Below, in pieces: positions 39,534 through 52,464 of a stretch of DNA of 64,000 nucleotides. Location of the stretch: contig NZ_CP094723.1 of the NCBI RefSeq assembly GCF_025558585.1, forward strand, positions 496,001-560,000. Direction: 5' to 3'. The translations under genes and the position numbers were made by a program. The notes beneath the pieces are model-generated. The model was not told the origin of the DNA, did not search any database, and saw only the letters and a list, made by a program, of their open reading frames with translations. Numbering within the stretch: position 1 is the stretch's first letter; the number at the start of each line of letters is the position of its first letter. The stretch is from Staphylococcus sp. IVB6214 (GTDB lineage Bacteria; Bacillota; Bacilli; Staphylococcales; Staphylococcaceae).

Positions 39534-40355
39534 ATGAAAAAATTAAGACTATTCGCACTATTAGTCGTTGCATTAGCAATCGTATTAACAGCTTGTGGTC
39601 AACAAAAAGAGTCGTCAAAAGAAGATAAGAAAATTGTCGTTGCAGCATCACCAACACCACATGGAGAAGTTGTGAAAAAAGCGGGAGACATTTTGAAGAA
39701 AGACGGATATGATGTCGAAGTAAGAGAAGTGAATGATTATAAAATTCCGAATAAGTTGCTTGATAAAGGAGATGTTGATGCTAATATGTTCCAACATGTT
39801 CCATATTTGAAAGCAGAACAAAAATCACATGGCTATCAGCTTGAAGAAGTAGGTAAGGTATTAACGACTCCGATGGGCGTATACAGTAAGAAGCATAAAA
39901 GTTTAAAAGACTTACCAGATGGTGCCAAAGTTTACGTTTCTAATAATCCTGCCGAAGAAGGGCGCTTCTTATCATTTTTCGTTAAAGAAGGTCTGATCAA
40001 AATCAAAGACGGTGTTAAAATTGAAGACGCAAAGTTTGATGACATTGTAGAAAACAAAAAGCATATCGAATTTGATAATCAGCAAGGTGCTGAATTCTTA
40101 CCGAAAACATACAATAACAACGAGGGTGACGCAGTGATTTTGAACTCTAACTATGCGATTGATAATGGGTTAAAACCACTTGAAGATTCAATTGCAGTGG
40201 AAGATGAATCATCACCATTTGCGAATGTACTAGTTGTACAAAAAGGTCATAAAGGTGACAAGAAGTTTCAAGATTTAATCAAAGCATTACAATCTGATGA
40301 AGTGAGAGACTTCATTAAGAAAGAATACGATGGTGCAGTGATCCCTGCAAAATAA
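39534..40355 (+). CDS. MetQ-family lipoprotein, copy 3 (diverged)
   Basis: A 273-residue NlpA-family lipoprotein (lipobox LTAC, Cys at 21). Beyond the shared N-terminus the mature domain is clearly diverged from copies 1 and 2: TPHGEVVKKAGDILKKDGYDVEV, FQHVPYLKAEQKSHGYQLEEVGKVLTTPMGVYSKKHKSL. It may bind another methionine form or a related compound such as the sulfoxide or a peptide; this is inference. A terminator shared with popT follows. Confidence 0.9.
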   Translation: MKKLRLFALLVVALAIVLTACGQQKESSKEDKKIVVAASPTPHGEVVKKAGDILKKDGYDVEVREVNDYKIPNKLLDKGDVDANMFQHVPYLKAEQKSHGYQLEEVGKVLTTPMGVYSKKHKSLKDLPDGAKVYVSNNPAEEGRFLSFFVKEGLIKIKDGVKIEDAKFDDIVENKKHIEFDNQQGAEFLPKTYNNNEGDAVILNSNYAIDNGLKPLEDSIAVEDESSPFANVLVVQKGHKGDKKFQDLIKALQSDEVRDFIKKEYDGAVIPAK

Positions 40356-40357
40356 TA

Positions 40358-40405
40358 AAAAGCAGTATTTTAAGTTTGTGATTCAATACTTAAAATACTG
40401 CTTTT
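40358..40405. terminator. Bidirectional terminator between metQ3 and popT
   Basis: AAAAGCAGTATTTTAAGT (40358-40375) pairs with ACTTAAAATACTGCTTTT (40388-40405). Confidence 0.93.
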
Positions 40406-40412
40406 TTAGTGT

Positions 40413-41261
40413 TTACGCTTCTGTATAGCGTCCTAATACATAGCTAACGATAAATCCTACTATCAGTGTGATAAATGAGACGAACCATGTGAGGCCGCTT
40501 GTTGGTAGACCTGGGAAAACGGAAAAAAGTGATCCGATCACAAGACCAAGTATTGCTGCATACGTCATAAATGTATAATGTTGCAGCAAATATGTGATGA
40601 GCTTACTTGCAATAAGAAAGCCGACAAGTACGCCTAAGCCAACAGTAACAATAACTGGGAGTGCTTGGAAGTGAAAGTGTACGATTTCTGAAATTGAATA
40701 CGTCACAGTACTGTATACACCGAATACAAGTAAGATGAATGATCCAGAAATACCTGGTAGCAACATAGCACTTGATGCACATATGCCTGCGATGAAATAT
40801 TTGATCAACATAGGTGCTGATAAATCGATATATGAAGGGGCGCCGTGTGTTGTGCTGCCTTTGAATAATGCCATGACAGCTAAAAATAGAACAGCAGCTA
40901 CTAAGATTATCCAATGTTTCATTGTAAATGTTTGTTTGATTTTTGAAATACGGACTAGAAAAGGAACGATACCGATAATTAATCCGAAGAAAAAGTACAT
41001 CGTTGGCATTGTATGTTCAGCTAGTAAGTAATTAATCAGGCTGCTTAAACCACCGATTGCCAATCCCATCCCAATTACGATAGGTATCAAAAATGCAATG
41101 CTTTGTTTGAAGTTTTTAGAGAAAACGCCACTCACCGAAGCGATAAAGTCGTCGTATATGCCGAGTAACAGCGCAATTGTTCCGCCGCTAACACCTGGGA
41201 TAAGGTCGCTAATGCCCATGGCAAACCCTCGAGGGATATTTGAAAGTTTAAATTTAGACAT
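40413..41261 (-). CDS. popT: DUF368 polyprenyl-phosphate transporter (PopT)
   Basis: A 282-residue integral membrane protein with about eight helices and two inverted halves, each with the family motif: GISDLIPGVSGGTIALLLGIY near the N-terminus and MLLPGISGSFILLVFGVY in the second half. DUF368 proteins were shown recently to return undecaprenyl phosphate across the membrane for wall synthesis. In S. aureus the popT gene also lies directly before sufC. AAAGGAATC precedes the ATG. It is divergent from the suf operon. Confidence 0.9.
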   Translation of the reverse strand: MSKFKLSNIPRGFAMGISDLIPGVSGGTIALLLGIYDDFIASVSGVFSKNFKQSIAFLIPIVIGMGLAIGGLSSLINYLLAEHTMPTMYFFFGLIIGIVPFLVRISKIKQTFTMKHWIILVAAVLFLAVMALFKGSTTHGAPSYIDLSAPMLIKYFIAGICASSAMLLPGISGSFILLVFGVYSTVTYSISEIVHFHFQALPVIVTVGLGVLVGFLIASKLITYLLQHYTFMTYAAILGLVIGSLFSVFPGLPTSGLTWFVSFITLIVGFIVSYVLGRYTEA

Positions 41262-41451
41262 AAAAAATGATTCCTTTCGTCATAAGTCATCTTATCATAA
41301 CACAATATTGCCACATCTGATATCCTTTCACCATAGGCCCTAAGTCGTATCGAGCGTGATTGAGAACAGAGTGCCCTTTATTATCAATAACTTAGGGAAT
41401 ATCTCACTCATTTTAGGGAAAAATTATGGATGTATTTACGATTCTAAAAGG

Positions 41452-41480
41452 TTTATAAAACTGATTAATTCAGTTATAAT
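41452..41480 (+). promoter_or_regulatory. suf operon promoter with an internal 17-bp palindrome
   Basis: TTTATA (41452-41457), 17 bases, TATAAT (41475-41480). The spacer holds a perfect dyad AACTGA-TTAAT-TCAGTT (41459-41475) that runs up to the -10. It could be an operator for a regulator of Fe-S assembly. The rest of the 311-base gap between popT and sufC shows no gene. Confidence 0.6.
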
Positions 41481-41572
41481 AGGCATGTAGATTCAAAGAA
41501 TGGTTTTGACGTTACATTAAAATTATTATAAACTAGTACAAGGAATCAATCATTTATTTGGAGGGAATATCA

Positions 41573-42340
41573 ATGCCATCAGTATTAGAAATTAAAGATT
41601 TACACGTATCTATTGACGATAAAGAAATCTTAAAAGGTGTTAACTTAACAATTAACACGAATGAAATACATGCAATCATGGGACCAAACGGTACAGGTAA
41701 GTCAACTTTATCTTCAGCAATTATGGGTCACCCATCATTTGAAATTACACAAGGGGAAGTGTTATTAGACGGTGTGAACGTACTTGAGTTAGAAGTAGAC
41801 GAACGTGCCAAAGCAGGTCTTTTCCTTGCAATGCAATATCCATCTGAAATCACAGGTGTAACAAATGCCGACTTCTTACGTTCAGCAATCAATGCGCAAC
41901 GTGAGGAAGGCCAAGAAATTAACTTGATGCAATTCATTAAACAATTGGACAAGCACATGGACTTCTTAGAAATGGATAAAGACATGGCACAACGTTACTT
42001 GAACGAAGGTTTCTCAGGTGGGGAAAAGAAACGTAACGAAATTTTACAATTAATGATGTTACAACCTAAGTTCGCTATCCTTGATGAGATCGACTCAGGT
42101 CTTGATATCGACGCATTAAAAGTTGTATCTAAAGGTATCAACGAAATGCGCGGAGAAGAGTTCGGTTCTTTAATCATCACACACTATCAACGTCTATTAG
42201 ACTATATCACGCCTGACTTCGTACATGTTATGTATAACGGTGTTATTGTTAAATCAGGTGGTGCTGAATTAGCGAAACGTCTTGAAGAAGAAGGTTACGA
42301 GTGGGTTAAAGAAGAATACGAAGCGTTAGAAGCGAAGTAA
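41573..42340 (+). CDS. sufC: Fe-S cluster assembly ATPase SufC
   Basis: A 255-residue ABC-type ATPase: Walker [10 protein letters not shown] (about 34-42), signature [13 protein letters not shown], Walker [15 protein letters not shown]. It drives the SufBCD scaffold. The ATG at 41573 follows GGAGGG; five upstream codons from 41558 include the ribosome site. First gene of sufCDSUB. Confidence 0.97.
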   Translation: MPSVLEIKDLHVSIDDKEILKGVNLTINTNEIHAIMGPNGTGKSTLSSAIMGHPSFEITQGEVLLDGVNVLELEVDERAKAGLFLAMQYPSEITGVTNADFLRSAINAQREEGQEINLMQFIKQLDKHMDFLEMDKDMAQRYLNEGFSGGEKKRNEILQLMMLQPKFAILDEIDSGLDIDALKVVSKGINEMRGEEFGSLIITHYQRLLDYITPDFVHVMYNGVIVKSGGAELAKRLEEEGYEWVKEEYEALEAK

Positions 42341-42367
42341 TAATCATCAATATAGGAGGAAATAATT

Positions 42368-45393
<3,026 letters not shown>

Positions 45394-45470
45394 GTGCCTA
45401 TTAAATGATAGAATGGAGTGGAATGTCATTCCGCTCCTAGTACGTTAAGAATATGAAGGAGTGATGATTG

Positions 45471-46868
45471 ATGGCTAAAAAAGCACCTGATGTGGGCGAT
45501 TATAAATATGGCTTCCATGATGAAGACGTATCGATTTTTAGATCAGAACGTGGCTTAACAGAAAACATTGTACGTGAAATCTCAAATATGAAAGGTGAGC
45601 CGGAATGGATGTTAAACTTCCGTCTCAAAGCATTAAAATTATTCTACAAAATGCCAATGCCACAATGGGGCGGAGACTTGTCAGAATTAGATTTTGATGA
45701 TATCACTTACTACGTTAAACCATCTGAACGTTCAGAGCGTTCATGGGATGAAGTACCTGAAGAAATCAAACGAACATTTGATAAATTAGGGATTCCAGAA
45801 GCAGAACAAAAATATTTAGCAGGTGTATCTGCGCAATATGAATCAGAAGTTGTATATCACAACATGGAAAAAGAACTTGAAGAACAAGGGATTATTTTCA
45901 AAGATACTGATACAGCATTAAGAGAAAATGAAGACTTATTCAAAGAGTACTTTGCATCTGTTATTCCAGCAGGTGACAACAAGTTTGCGGCGTTGAACTC
46001 AGCAGTTTGGTCAGGTGGATCATTTATCTACGTACCAAAAAATGTGAAGGTAGAAACACCTTTACAAGCTTACTTCCGTATTAACTCTGAAAATATGGGT
46101 CAATTTGAACGTACATTAATTATTGCGGACGAAGGGGCATCAGTAAACTACGTTGAAGGTTGTACAGCACCTGTGTACACAACAAACTCACTGCACTCAG
46201 CGGTTGTTGAAATTATCGTACACAAAGATGCACATGTTCGTTATACAACAATTCAAAACTGGGCGAACAACGTTTACAACCTTGTAACAAAACGTACGCT
46301 TGTTCATGCAAATGGTAACATGGAATGGGTAGACGGTAACATGGGTTCTAAACTGACTATGAAATACCCAGCATGTGTTCTTGTTGGTGAAGGTGCAAAA
46401 GGTAGCACATTATCTATCGCATTTGCTGGTAAAGGACAAGTTCAAGATGCGGGTGCTAAAATGATTCATAAAGCACCAAACACATCTTCAACGATTGTAT
46501 CAAAATCAATTTCAAAAGATGGCGGTAAAGTAGTATACCGTGGTATTGTACACTTTGGACGTAAAGCAAAAGGCGCACGTTCTAACATCGAATGTGATAC
46601 CTTAATCTTAGATAACGAATCAACATCAGATACAATTCCATACAACGAAATTTTCAATGACAATATTTCTTTAGAGCACGAAGCAAAAGTTTCTAAAGTA
46701 TCAGAAGAACAACTCTTCTACTTAATGTCACGTGGTATTTCTGAAGAAGAAGCGACAGAAATGATCGTAATGGGCTTCATTGAGCCATTTACTAAAGAAT
46801 TACCAATGGAATATGCCGTTGAAATGAACCGTCTCATCAAATTCGAGATGGAAGGATCAATCGGATAG
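45471..46868 (+). CDS. sufB: Fe-S cluster assembly protein SufB
   Basis: A 465-residue SufB with [18 protein letters not shown], the Cys-containing SNIECDTL and the end motif [33 protein letters not shown]. It is the main cluster-building scaffold. GAAGGAGTG precedes ATG 45471; a TTG one codon earlier is less likely. Last gene of the operon, followed by hairpins. Confidence 0.97.
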   Translation: MAKKAPDVGDYKYGFHDEDVSIFRSERGLTENIVREISNMKGEPEWMLNFRLKALKLFYKMPMPQWGGDLSELDFDDITYYVKPSERSERSWDEVPEEIKRTFDKLGIPEAEQKYLAGVSAQYESEVVYHNMEKELEEQGIIFKDTDTALRENEDLFKEYFASVIPAGDNKFAALNSAVWSGGSFIYVPKNVKVETPLQAYFRINSENMGQFERTLIIADEGASVNYVEGCTAPVYTTNSLHSAVVEIIVHKDAHVRYTTIQNWANNVYNLVTKRTLVHANGNMEWVDGNMGSKLTMKYPACVLVGEGAKGSTLSIAFAGKGQVQDAGAKMIHKAPNTSSTIVSKSISKDGGKVVYRGIVHFGRKAKGARSNIECDTLILDNESTSDTIPYNEIFNDNISLEHEAKVSKVSEEQLFYLMSRGISEEEATEMIVMGFIEPFTKELPMEYAVEMNRLIKFEMEGSIG

Positions 46869-46951
46869 GCTTAAACCCAATGGTATCAAGCTATTTAAGT
46901 ATTTACTTATGTGGTTTGATACCATTTAATGGGTGTTAATCTTTTGTGGTG

Positions 46952-46984
46952 GGATGGCATGATATGCTGTCCTGCTTTTTTATT
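46952..46984 (+). terminator. Terminator after the suf operon
   Basis: GGATGGCAT (46952-46960) pairs with ATGCTGTCC (46964-46972) with wobbles, then TG and a T run. A second inverted repeat, TGGTATCAA/TTGATACCA (46881-46889 and 46916-46924), lies just upstream without a T run. Confidence 0.75.
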
Positions 46985-47143
46985 TAATAACTCTGTAGAA
47001 AATTCCCTTGAAATAGTAAAGTTTGCATATTATGATGAGCATATGGTAGGAGAAAATTGTTATGAAAAATGTATAGACAATTAACAGATAATTCAGATAA
47101 CAAAAAGTATTACACGTTTGATAGAGATAAGGATGTGTTATAA

Positions 47144-47650
47144 ATGATTAGACCATGTACATTAGAAGATTTGAAAGTATTGCAAGCGATTTCTTGCCAG
47201 GCGTTTGATGAAACATTCGGCCCATACAATAAAAAAGAACATATGGATCAACATTTAGCCACTGCGTATACAGATGAGAAATTAACAAAGGAACTTCAGA
47301 ATCCAAATTCATATTTTTATTTTATTTATGCAGAAAATGAACTTGCTGGATATTTGAAGTTGAATGCATTCGATGCACAAACTGAGCCTTTTGATGAACA
47401 ACATTTTGAAATTGAACGCATCTATCTTTTGAATGCATTTCAAAAGAAAGGTCTTGGAGCGAAATTATATGAGAAGGCTGTTGAAGTTGCACGATCATTA
47501 GATTGTCGATACATATGGCTGAGTGTTTGGGAGAAAAATGAGAATGCCATTGCGTTTTATAAGAAAAAAGGCTTCGAAAAAATTGGGGCACATACTTTCT
47601 ATATGGGAGATGACCCGCAAACAGACTTTATTATGAAAACAGAATTATAG
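47144..47650 (+). CDS. paiA: PaiA-type spermine/spermidine N-acetyltransferase
   Basis: A 168-residue GNAT enzyme: acetyl-CoA loop LNAFQKKGLGAKLYEKA and the PaiA end WLSVWEKNENAIAFYKKKGFEKIGAHTFYMGDDPQTD. In Bacillus PaiA acetylates polyamines and, with PaiB, influences protease and sporulation genes. paiB begins 12 bases after its stop, the same pair order as Bacillus. GATAAGGATG lies before the ATG. Confidence 0.9.
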   Translation: MIRPCTLEDLKVLQAISCQAFDETFGPYNKKEHMDQHLATAYTDEKLTKELQNPNSYFYFIYAENELAGYLKLNAFDAQTEPFDEQHFEIERIYLLNAFQKKGLGAKLYEKAVEVARSLDCRYIWLSVWEKNENAIAFYKKKGFEKIGAHTFYMGDDPQTDFIMKTEL

Positions 47651-47661
47651 GGGGTATGTTA

Positions 47662-48282
47662 ATGTATATTCCAAAATATTATCAAATGCATGATTATGAA
47701 GAGATTAAAGCATTTATGAAACAATATCCTTTTATTACAATGGTGACGATTTCTGAAGGGAGACCTATCGCATCGCATATTCCAGTGATGGTGGAAGAAC
47801 GCGAAGAAGCTCTGTATTTAGTAGGTCATCTCGCAAAAGGTAATGCTCAAGTTGAAACGTTAAATGACAATGATCAAGTACTTGCTATTTTCCATGGTCC
47901 GCATGATTATATCTCATCTTCATGGTATGAAACAGAAGATGTACCTACATGGGATTATCAAAGCGTTCATGCTTATGGCTCGAGTCGTTTACAGTCTCAT
48001 GATGAGCTGGCTGAGGCGTTAGAAAAACTACTAGATCATTATGAAGGACATCGTGAAAACGGAGCAACTTGGGATCAGTTGTCGGAGCAGACGAAAAAAC
48101 AGATTCATGGCATTGAAGGTTTTGAAATCAAGATAACAGAAATTGAAGCAGCATATAAATTGAGTCAAACACGTAGTAATGTAGATAAAGAACGCATAGC
48201 TACTGAATTGATTAAAAAAGGCAGTTATGATGCAATAAAACTAGCAAAAGAAATAAAAAAAGATAAGAATCATTTCAGTTAG
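47662..48282 (+). CDS. paiB: PaiB-type FMN-binding transcriptional regulator
   Basis: A 206-residue PaiB: MYIPKYYQMHDYEEIKAFM at the N-terminus, PIASHIPV, GPHDYISSSWYETEDVPTWDYQSVHAYG and GFEIKITEIEAAYKLSQTR. It has a split-barrel FMN-binding fold. ATG 47662 is preferred over ATG 47656 because GGGGG (47650-47654) would be too close to the latter. Co-transcribed with paiA. Confidence 0.9.
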   Translation: MYIPKYYQMHDYEEIKAFMKQYPFITMVTISEGRPIASHIPVMVEEREEALYLVGHLAKGNAQVETLNDNDQVLAIFHGPHDYISSSWYETEDVPTWDYQSVHAYGSSRLQSHDELAEALEKLLDHYEGHRENGATWDQLSEQTKKQIHGIEGFEIKITEIEAAYKLSQTRSNVDKERIATELIKKGSYDAIKLAKEIKKDKNHFS

Positions 48283-48353
48283 ATAAATTGTCTGTCATTC
48301 TCAATATCTGTAACTTGCTTTTCAAGCAGGCTTATTAGAAAATATATTTGATT

Positions 48354-48525
48354 GGGAGTGGGAAAGAACTCTTTTTGGCTAAAAGATTTCGTCGTCCTAC
48401 TCCAGCAAGGGTGACTAGAAGTTTTCCAAAAGTATGTAAAAACGCATTTTCACTTCTGACACCTATTGCTATTATACTTATTTCTACATCTTAAAGGGGA
48501 GAGCTGAGCATTACGTTACAGACCC
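48354..48525. repeat. Interspersed staphylococcal repeat, copy B
   Basis: It begins GGGAGTGGGAAAGAACT and repeats the order of blocks of copy A at 11865-12024: GTCGTCCTACTCCAGCAAGG, GTGACTAGAAGT, ACACCTATTGCTAT, TTTCTACATCTTAAA, then GAGCTGAGC and a CAGACCC end. It lies between paiB and the ribosome site of the CorC-type gene. Confidence 0.75.
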
Positions 48526-48557
48526 TTTTATTTACTATCACAAGGAGGCGCTGCTTA

Positions 48558-49556
48558 GTGATCATTGCGATCATTTTATGAATCTTTGTATCATTCTTCT
48601 TTTCAGGAAGCGAGACGGCACTGACCGCAGCGAACAAAGTTAAATTAAAAGCAGAAGCAGATAATGGAAATTCGAAAGCTGCCAAGCTATTAAAGTTATT
48701 AGAAAAACCAAGTGAGTTTATTACAACGATTCTTATCGGTAACAACATTGCGAATATTTTATTACCAACACTTGTGACGATTCTTGCTGTAGATATGGGT
48801 GTCAATGTCGGGATTGCCTCAGCAATTCTAACAGTTGTCATCATTATGTTTGCAGAAGTCATTCCAAAGTCAATTGCAGCTACTTTTGCAGATCAAATTG
48901 CACGACTTGTATTTCCGATTATTCGATTTTTCGTCATCATATTTAAACCGATTACGAAGATTTTAAATGCGATTACAGATGGTTTGACACACTTCCTTGC
49001 GAGAGGACGTGAAGTCGAGAAGATGTCGAAAGAAGAAGTGCGTACGATGGTTGCGATTGCCGGAACAGAAGGTGCATTTAACGAAATGGAACGTAATCGC
49101 ATTCAAGGTGTGATGGACTTTGACCGGCTGAAGATTGATGATATCAGTAATACACCGCGTGTGAATGTGACGTCCTTATCAGTCGATGATACTTACGATG
49201 AAGTTTATGATATTGTGATGAATCATCCATACACACGTTACCCAGTCTATGAAGGGGATATAGACAATGTAGTCGGTGTGTTTCACTCTAAGTATTTATT
49301 GGCGTGGAGTAAAGCACCTGACAAAAAGGTGATGGATTACAGTTCAGAGCCGTTATTCGTTTATGAACATAACCGTGCAGAATGGGTACTTCGAAAAATG
49401 ACAATCACACGAAAACATATGGCGATTGTTTTGGATGAATATGGTGGAACAGATGCGATTGTGACCCATGAAGATTTAATAGAAGAAATGTTAGGTATGG
49501 AAATTGAAGACGAAATGGATCGAGAAGAACAAGATAAGCTGAATCGCATTCGATAA
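48558..49556 (+). pseudogene. HlyC/CorC-family protein gene with in-frame TGA at codon 8
   Basis: AAGGAGG (48542-48548) leads to GTG 48558 and the frame VIIAIIL, then TGA (48579-48581), then IFVSFFFSGSETALTAANKV and an open frame to 49556. The rest is a normal DUF21-CBS-pair protein: FITTILIGNNIANILLP, EVIPKS, CBS repeats with YTRYPVYEGDIDNVVGVFHSKYLL and IVLDEYGGTDAIVTHEDLIEE. The C-terminal CorC_HlyC domain of some relatives is short or absent. TTA to TGA is a single change. No good restart lies nearby; the next in-frame GTG (48774) would remove most of the membrane domain, so the gene is probably inactive. Confidence 0.85.
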
Positions 49557-49584
49557 TTCATAAAGATAAAAAGGGGATGAAGTT

Positions 49585-50655
49585 ATGTGGTATCAAACAG
49601 CGATAACAGAACAATGTGGTATTCAATTACCTATCATTCAAGCCGGAATGGCTGGCTCAACGACACCTGAACTTGTGGCGAGTGTGTCGGAAGCAGGAGG
49701 GCTTGGAACGATTGGCGCAGGCTACATGACACCAGAAAAGCTTACTCAAGAGATTCAACGAGTGAAGCAGCTGACGTCGAAGCCATTTGCAGTGAATCTG
49801 TTTGTGCCTGAATCATTTACATATACGGAAGCGGATGTTGATACGATGAATGCGCATCTTCATTCGTATCGTGAGGCATTGTCGATTACAACGCCTAAAC
49901 CGGGCGCACACGACCCAGAAATATTTCAACAGTTGGTAAACGTTGTTGTTGAACAGAGCGTGGCTGTATGTGCGTTTACATTTGGTGTGCCAACGATTGA
50001 CGTTGTATCACAATTGCATGATGCAGGAATTGTTGTTGTCGGAAGTGCGACGACAGTGGCGGAAGCACAGGAAGTAGAACGTATGGGTATGGATGCGGTT
50101 GTCGCTCAAGGAAGTGAAGCCGGCGGTCATCGTGCGGCCTTCCAACAAGACGGAGCGTCAGCACTTGTTGGAACGATGGCACTTGTTCCACAAATCGTAG
50201 ATCATGTGAAGATTCCAGTGATAGCGGCAGGTGGAATTATGGACGGTCGTGGATGGGTAGCGAGTCATGTGTTAGGTGCAGCAGGTGTACAACTCGGGAC
50301 AGCCTTTTTAACGACAAAAGAAAGTGCGTCAAAATCAGTCCGCAGACAAGCGATATTGAACAGTGTGGAAACAGATACTGTTGTGACGAAAGTGTTGAGT
50401 GGAAAGGCAGCAAGAGGGATTCGCAATGGTTTGATTGATGATTTGGAAAGTATACGTCATCAAGTGTTGCCGTATCCAATTCAAAATGATGTAACGAAAC
50501 AAATACGTGCGACAGCTGCTCAAGAAGGGAACGCTGATTGGACACATATATGGAGTGGACAAGGGGCACGGTTGGCGAGAGATACAGATGTAAAAACACT
50601 CATGAATACATTGTTAACAGAGGCACAACAGCAAGTAGACAGGCTCAACTTGTAG
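49585..50655 (+). CDS. Nitronate monooxygenase (2-nitropropane dioxygenase family)
   Basis: A 356-residue FMN-binding TIM barrel with PIIQAGMAGSTTPELVASVSEAGGLGTIGAG at the N-terminus, VVAQGSEAGGHR (catalytic His) and IPVIAAGGIMDGRG. It oxidises nitronates such as propionate-3-nitronate. AGGGGATG precedes the ATG. Confidence 0.9.
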   Translation: MWYQTAITEQCGIQLPIIQAGMAGSTTPELVASVSEAGGLGTIGAGYMTPEKLTQEIQRVKQLTSKPFAVNLFVPESFTYTEADVDTMNAHLHSYREALSITTPKPGAHDPEIFQQLVNVVVEQSVAVCAFTFGVPTIDVVSQLHDAGIVVVGSATTVAEAQEVERMGMDAVVAQGSEAGGHRAAFQQDGASALVGTMALVPQIVDHVKIPVIAAGGIMDGRGWVASHVLGAAGVQLGTAFLTTKESASKSVRRQAILNSVETDTVVTKVLSGKAARGIRNGLIDDLESIRHQVLPYPIQNDVTKQIRATAAQEGNADWTHIWSGQGARLARDTDVKTLMNTLLTEAQQQVDRLNL

Positions 50656-50672
50656 TTGTGCCTGCTTGTTGT
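50640..50672 (+). terminator. Possible terminator overlapping the end of the nitronate monooxygenase gene
   Basis: CAGGCTCAAC (50640-50649) pairs with GTTGTGCCTG (50655-50664) with one mismatch; the tail CTTGTTGTTTT is only partly T-rich. The stem spans the stop codon. Confidence 0.5.
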
Positions 50673-50762
50673 TTTGAGATGCTAATTTGATAGACAGAAT
50701 ACTGTAAGGCAAGACGGCAGTGTGATACGATGAATGTGCTAAAATAGAAGGGAAGACATAGA

Positions 50763-51611
50763 ATGATAGAGATTGGTCTAACAGGATGGGGAGATCATGA
50801 TAGTTTGTATGAAGATATGGAACGAAAATCTGACAAGTTGAAGACCTATGCGAGTCACTTTCCAATTGTAGAACTCGATGCTTCCTATTATGCGATTCAG
50901 CCAGAGCGCAATATCATCAAGTGGATCAAGGAAACACCTGAAAGGTTCAAGTTTGTTGTCAAGATACATCAAGCATTGACGTTGCATGCTGATTATCGGG
51001 ATTATGCTGAATCAATTGCAGAACTGTTCAATGATTTTCGTCAAATGTTACAACCACTGGTTGAAGCAGACAAATTGGCGATGGTATTAGTTCAATTTCC
51101 ACCGTGGTTCGATTGCAACGCTAAAAACATAAATTATATTCGTTATGTGCGTGCCCAGTTAGAACAGCTTCCTGTATGCATAGAGTTTCGGCACCAATCA
51201 TGGTTTTCAGATGAAATGAAGGAACATACGTTATCATTTCTAACAGAGCATCAATTGATACATGCTGTTTGTGATGAGCCACAGGCAGGTGAGGGTTCTG
51301 TTCCTTTCGTGAATCGTATAACACAAGCCACTGCACTCGTACGCTTGCATGGGCGAAATGTATATGGCTGGACGAAAAAAGATATGACAGATCAAGAATG
51401 GCGTGATGTACGTTATTTATATGACTACAACGATAACGAGCTACGACAATTAGCAGTATATCTGCAAATTCTTGAGAAAAAAGCTGATAAAGTCTATGTC
51501 GTCTTTAACAATAATTCAGGTGGACATGCCGCACAAAATGCGAAAACATTACAACGTTTTTTAGGTATTGATTATGAAGGACTCGCACCACAACAGTTAA
51601 AGTTATTTTAA
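50763..51611 (+). CDS. DUF72 domain protein (YecE-like)
   Basis: A 282-residue DUF72 TIM-barrel protein: IGLTGWGDHDSLY at the N-terminus, FPIVELDASYYAIQPE, FKFVVKIHQALTLH, VCIEFRHQSWF and YVVFNNNSGGHAAQNAKTL. The family has no settled biochemical role. The ribosome site (AAGGGAAGA) is weak and rather distant. A TauE-type transporter follows after 12 bases. Confidence 0.87.
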   Translation: MIEIGLTGWGDHDSLYEDMERKSDKLKTYASHFPIVELDASYYAIQPERNIIKWIKETPERFKFVVKIHQALTLHADYRDYAESIAELFNDFRQMLQPLVEADKLAMVLVQFPPWFDCNAKNINYIRYVRAQLEQLPVCIEFRHQSWFSDEMKEHTLSFLTEHQLIHAVCDEPQAGEGSVPFVNRITQATALVRLHGRNVYGWTKKDMTDQEWRDVRYLYDYNDNELRQLAVYLQILEKKADKVYVVFNNNSGGHAAQNAKTLQRFLGIDYEGLAPQQLKLF

Positions 51612-51623
51612 GGAGATAGAATC

Positions 51624-52448
51624 ATGAGTATCATCATATTATTATTAGTCGGTTTTTTATCCGCCGTCATTGGCTCTATTGTTGGTATTGGCGGAGGGAT
51701 TATTATTGTACCGACACTCATCTATTTCGGCGTTACACTGGATGTCTTACAAGGCATTACACCACAAACTGCTATTGGTACATCGTCGATCATATTAATT
51801 GTGACAGGACTTACATCAAGTCTTGGATATTTAAAACAAAAACAAGTGGATGTTAAAAATGGAATGATTTTTTTAATTGGGATTATTCCGGGCGCACTGA
51901 TTGGAGCATATCTTAGTCAATTTTTAACACTTCATTCGTTCAACAGATATTTTGGTATCTTCCTCATATTTGTATCTATTTTATTAATGATTCGTCATAA
52001 AATACCACCGATTCAAGCATTTCAACAAGAGCGTTATATGAAGACATTTACAGATGCACATGGTGAAACATATCGTTATGGTGTCGTACCTTCTGTTGCG
52101 GTTGTTTTGTCGTTCTTAATTGGTATGACATCAGGCCTTTTTGGTATTGGTGGGGGTGCGTTGATGACACCATTGATGTTACTTGTTTTCCGTTTTTCAC
52201 CACATGTGGCAGTTGGCACGAGTATGATGATGATATTCTTTTCGAGTATTACAGGATCGGTTGGACATGTTGTGCTCGGTCATGTTGTTTGGGGATACAG
52301 TCTGATATTGATTGTGGCAAGTTGGATTGGTGCAAAATTAGGTGTGAGAATTAATCGTGCAGTCAAATCAGATACGGTTGTCTTAATACTACGCATAGTG
52401 ATGCTTGTGTTAGGAATATACTTGATCACAAGATCGTTTTTTAGTTAA
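51624..52448 (+). CDS. TauE/SafE-family membrane transporter
   Basis: A 274-residue membrane protein with about eight helices and the two family repeats IGSIVGIGGGIIIVPTLIYFGV and TSGLFGIGGGALMTPLMLLVF. Members export or import sulfite, sulfoacetate or related anions; the substrate is not evident here. It is placed tightly between the DUF72 and metallophosphatase genes. Confidence 0.88.
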   Translation: MSIIILLLVGFLSAVIGSIVGIGGGIIIVPTLIYFGVTLDVLQGITPQTAIGTSSIILIVTGLTSSLGYLKQKQVDVKNGMIFLIGIIPGALIGAYLSQFLTLHSFNRYFGIFLIFVSILLMIRHKIPPIQAFQQERYMKTFTDAHGETYRYGVVPSVAVVLSFLIGMTSGLFGIGGGALMTPLMLLVFRFSPHVAVGTSMMMIFFSSITGSVGHVVLGHVVWGYSLILIVASWIGAKLGVRINRAVKSDTVVLILRIVMLVLGIYLITRSFFS

Positions 52449-52464
52449 AGGAAGGTGGATATAG

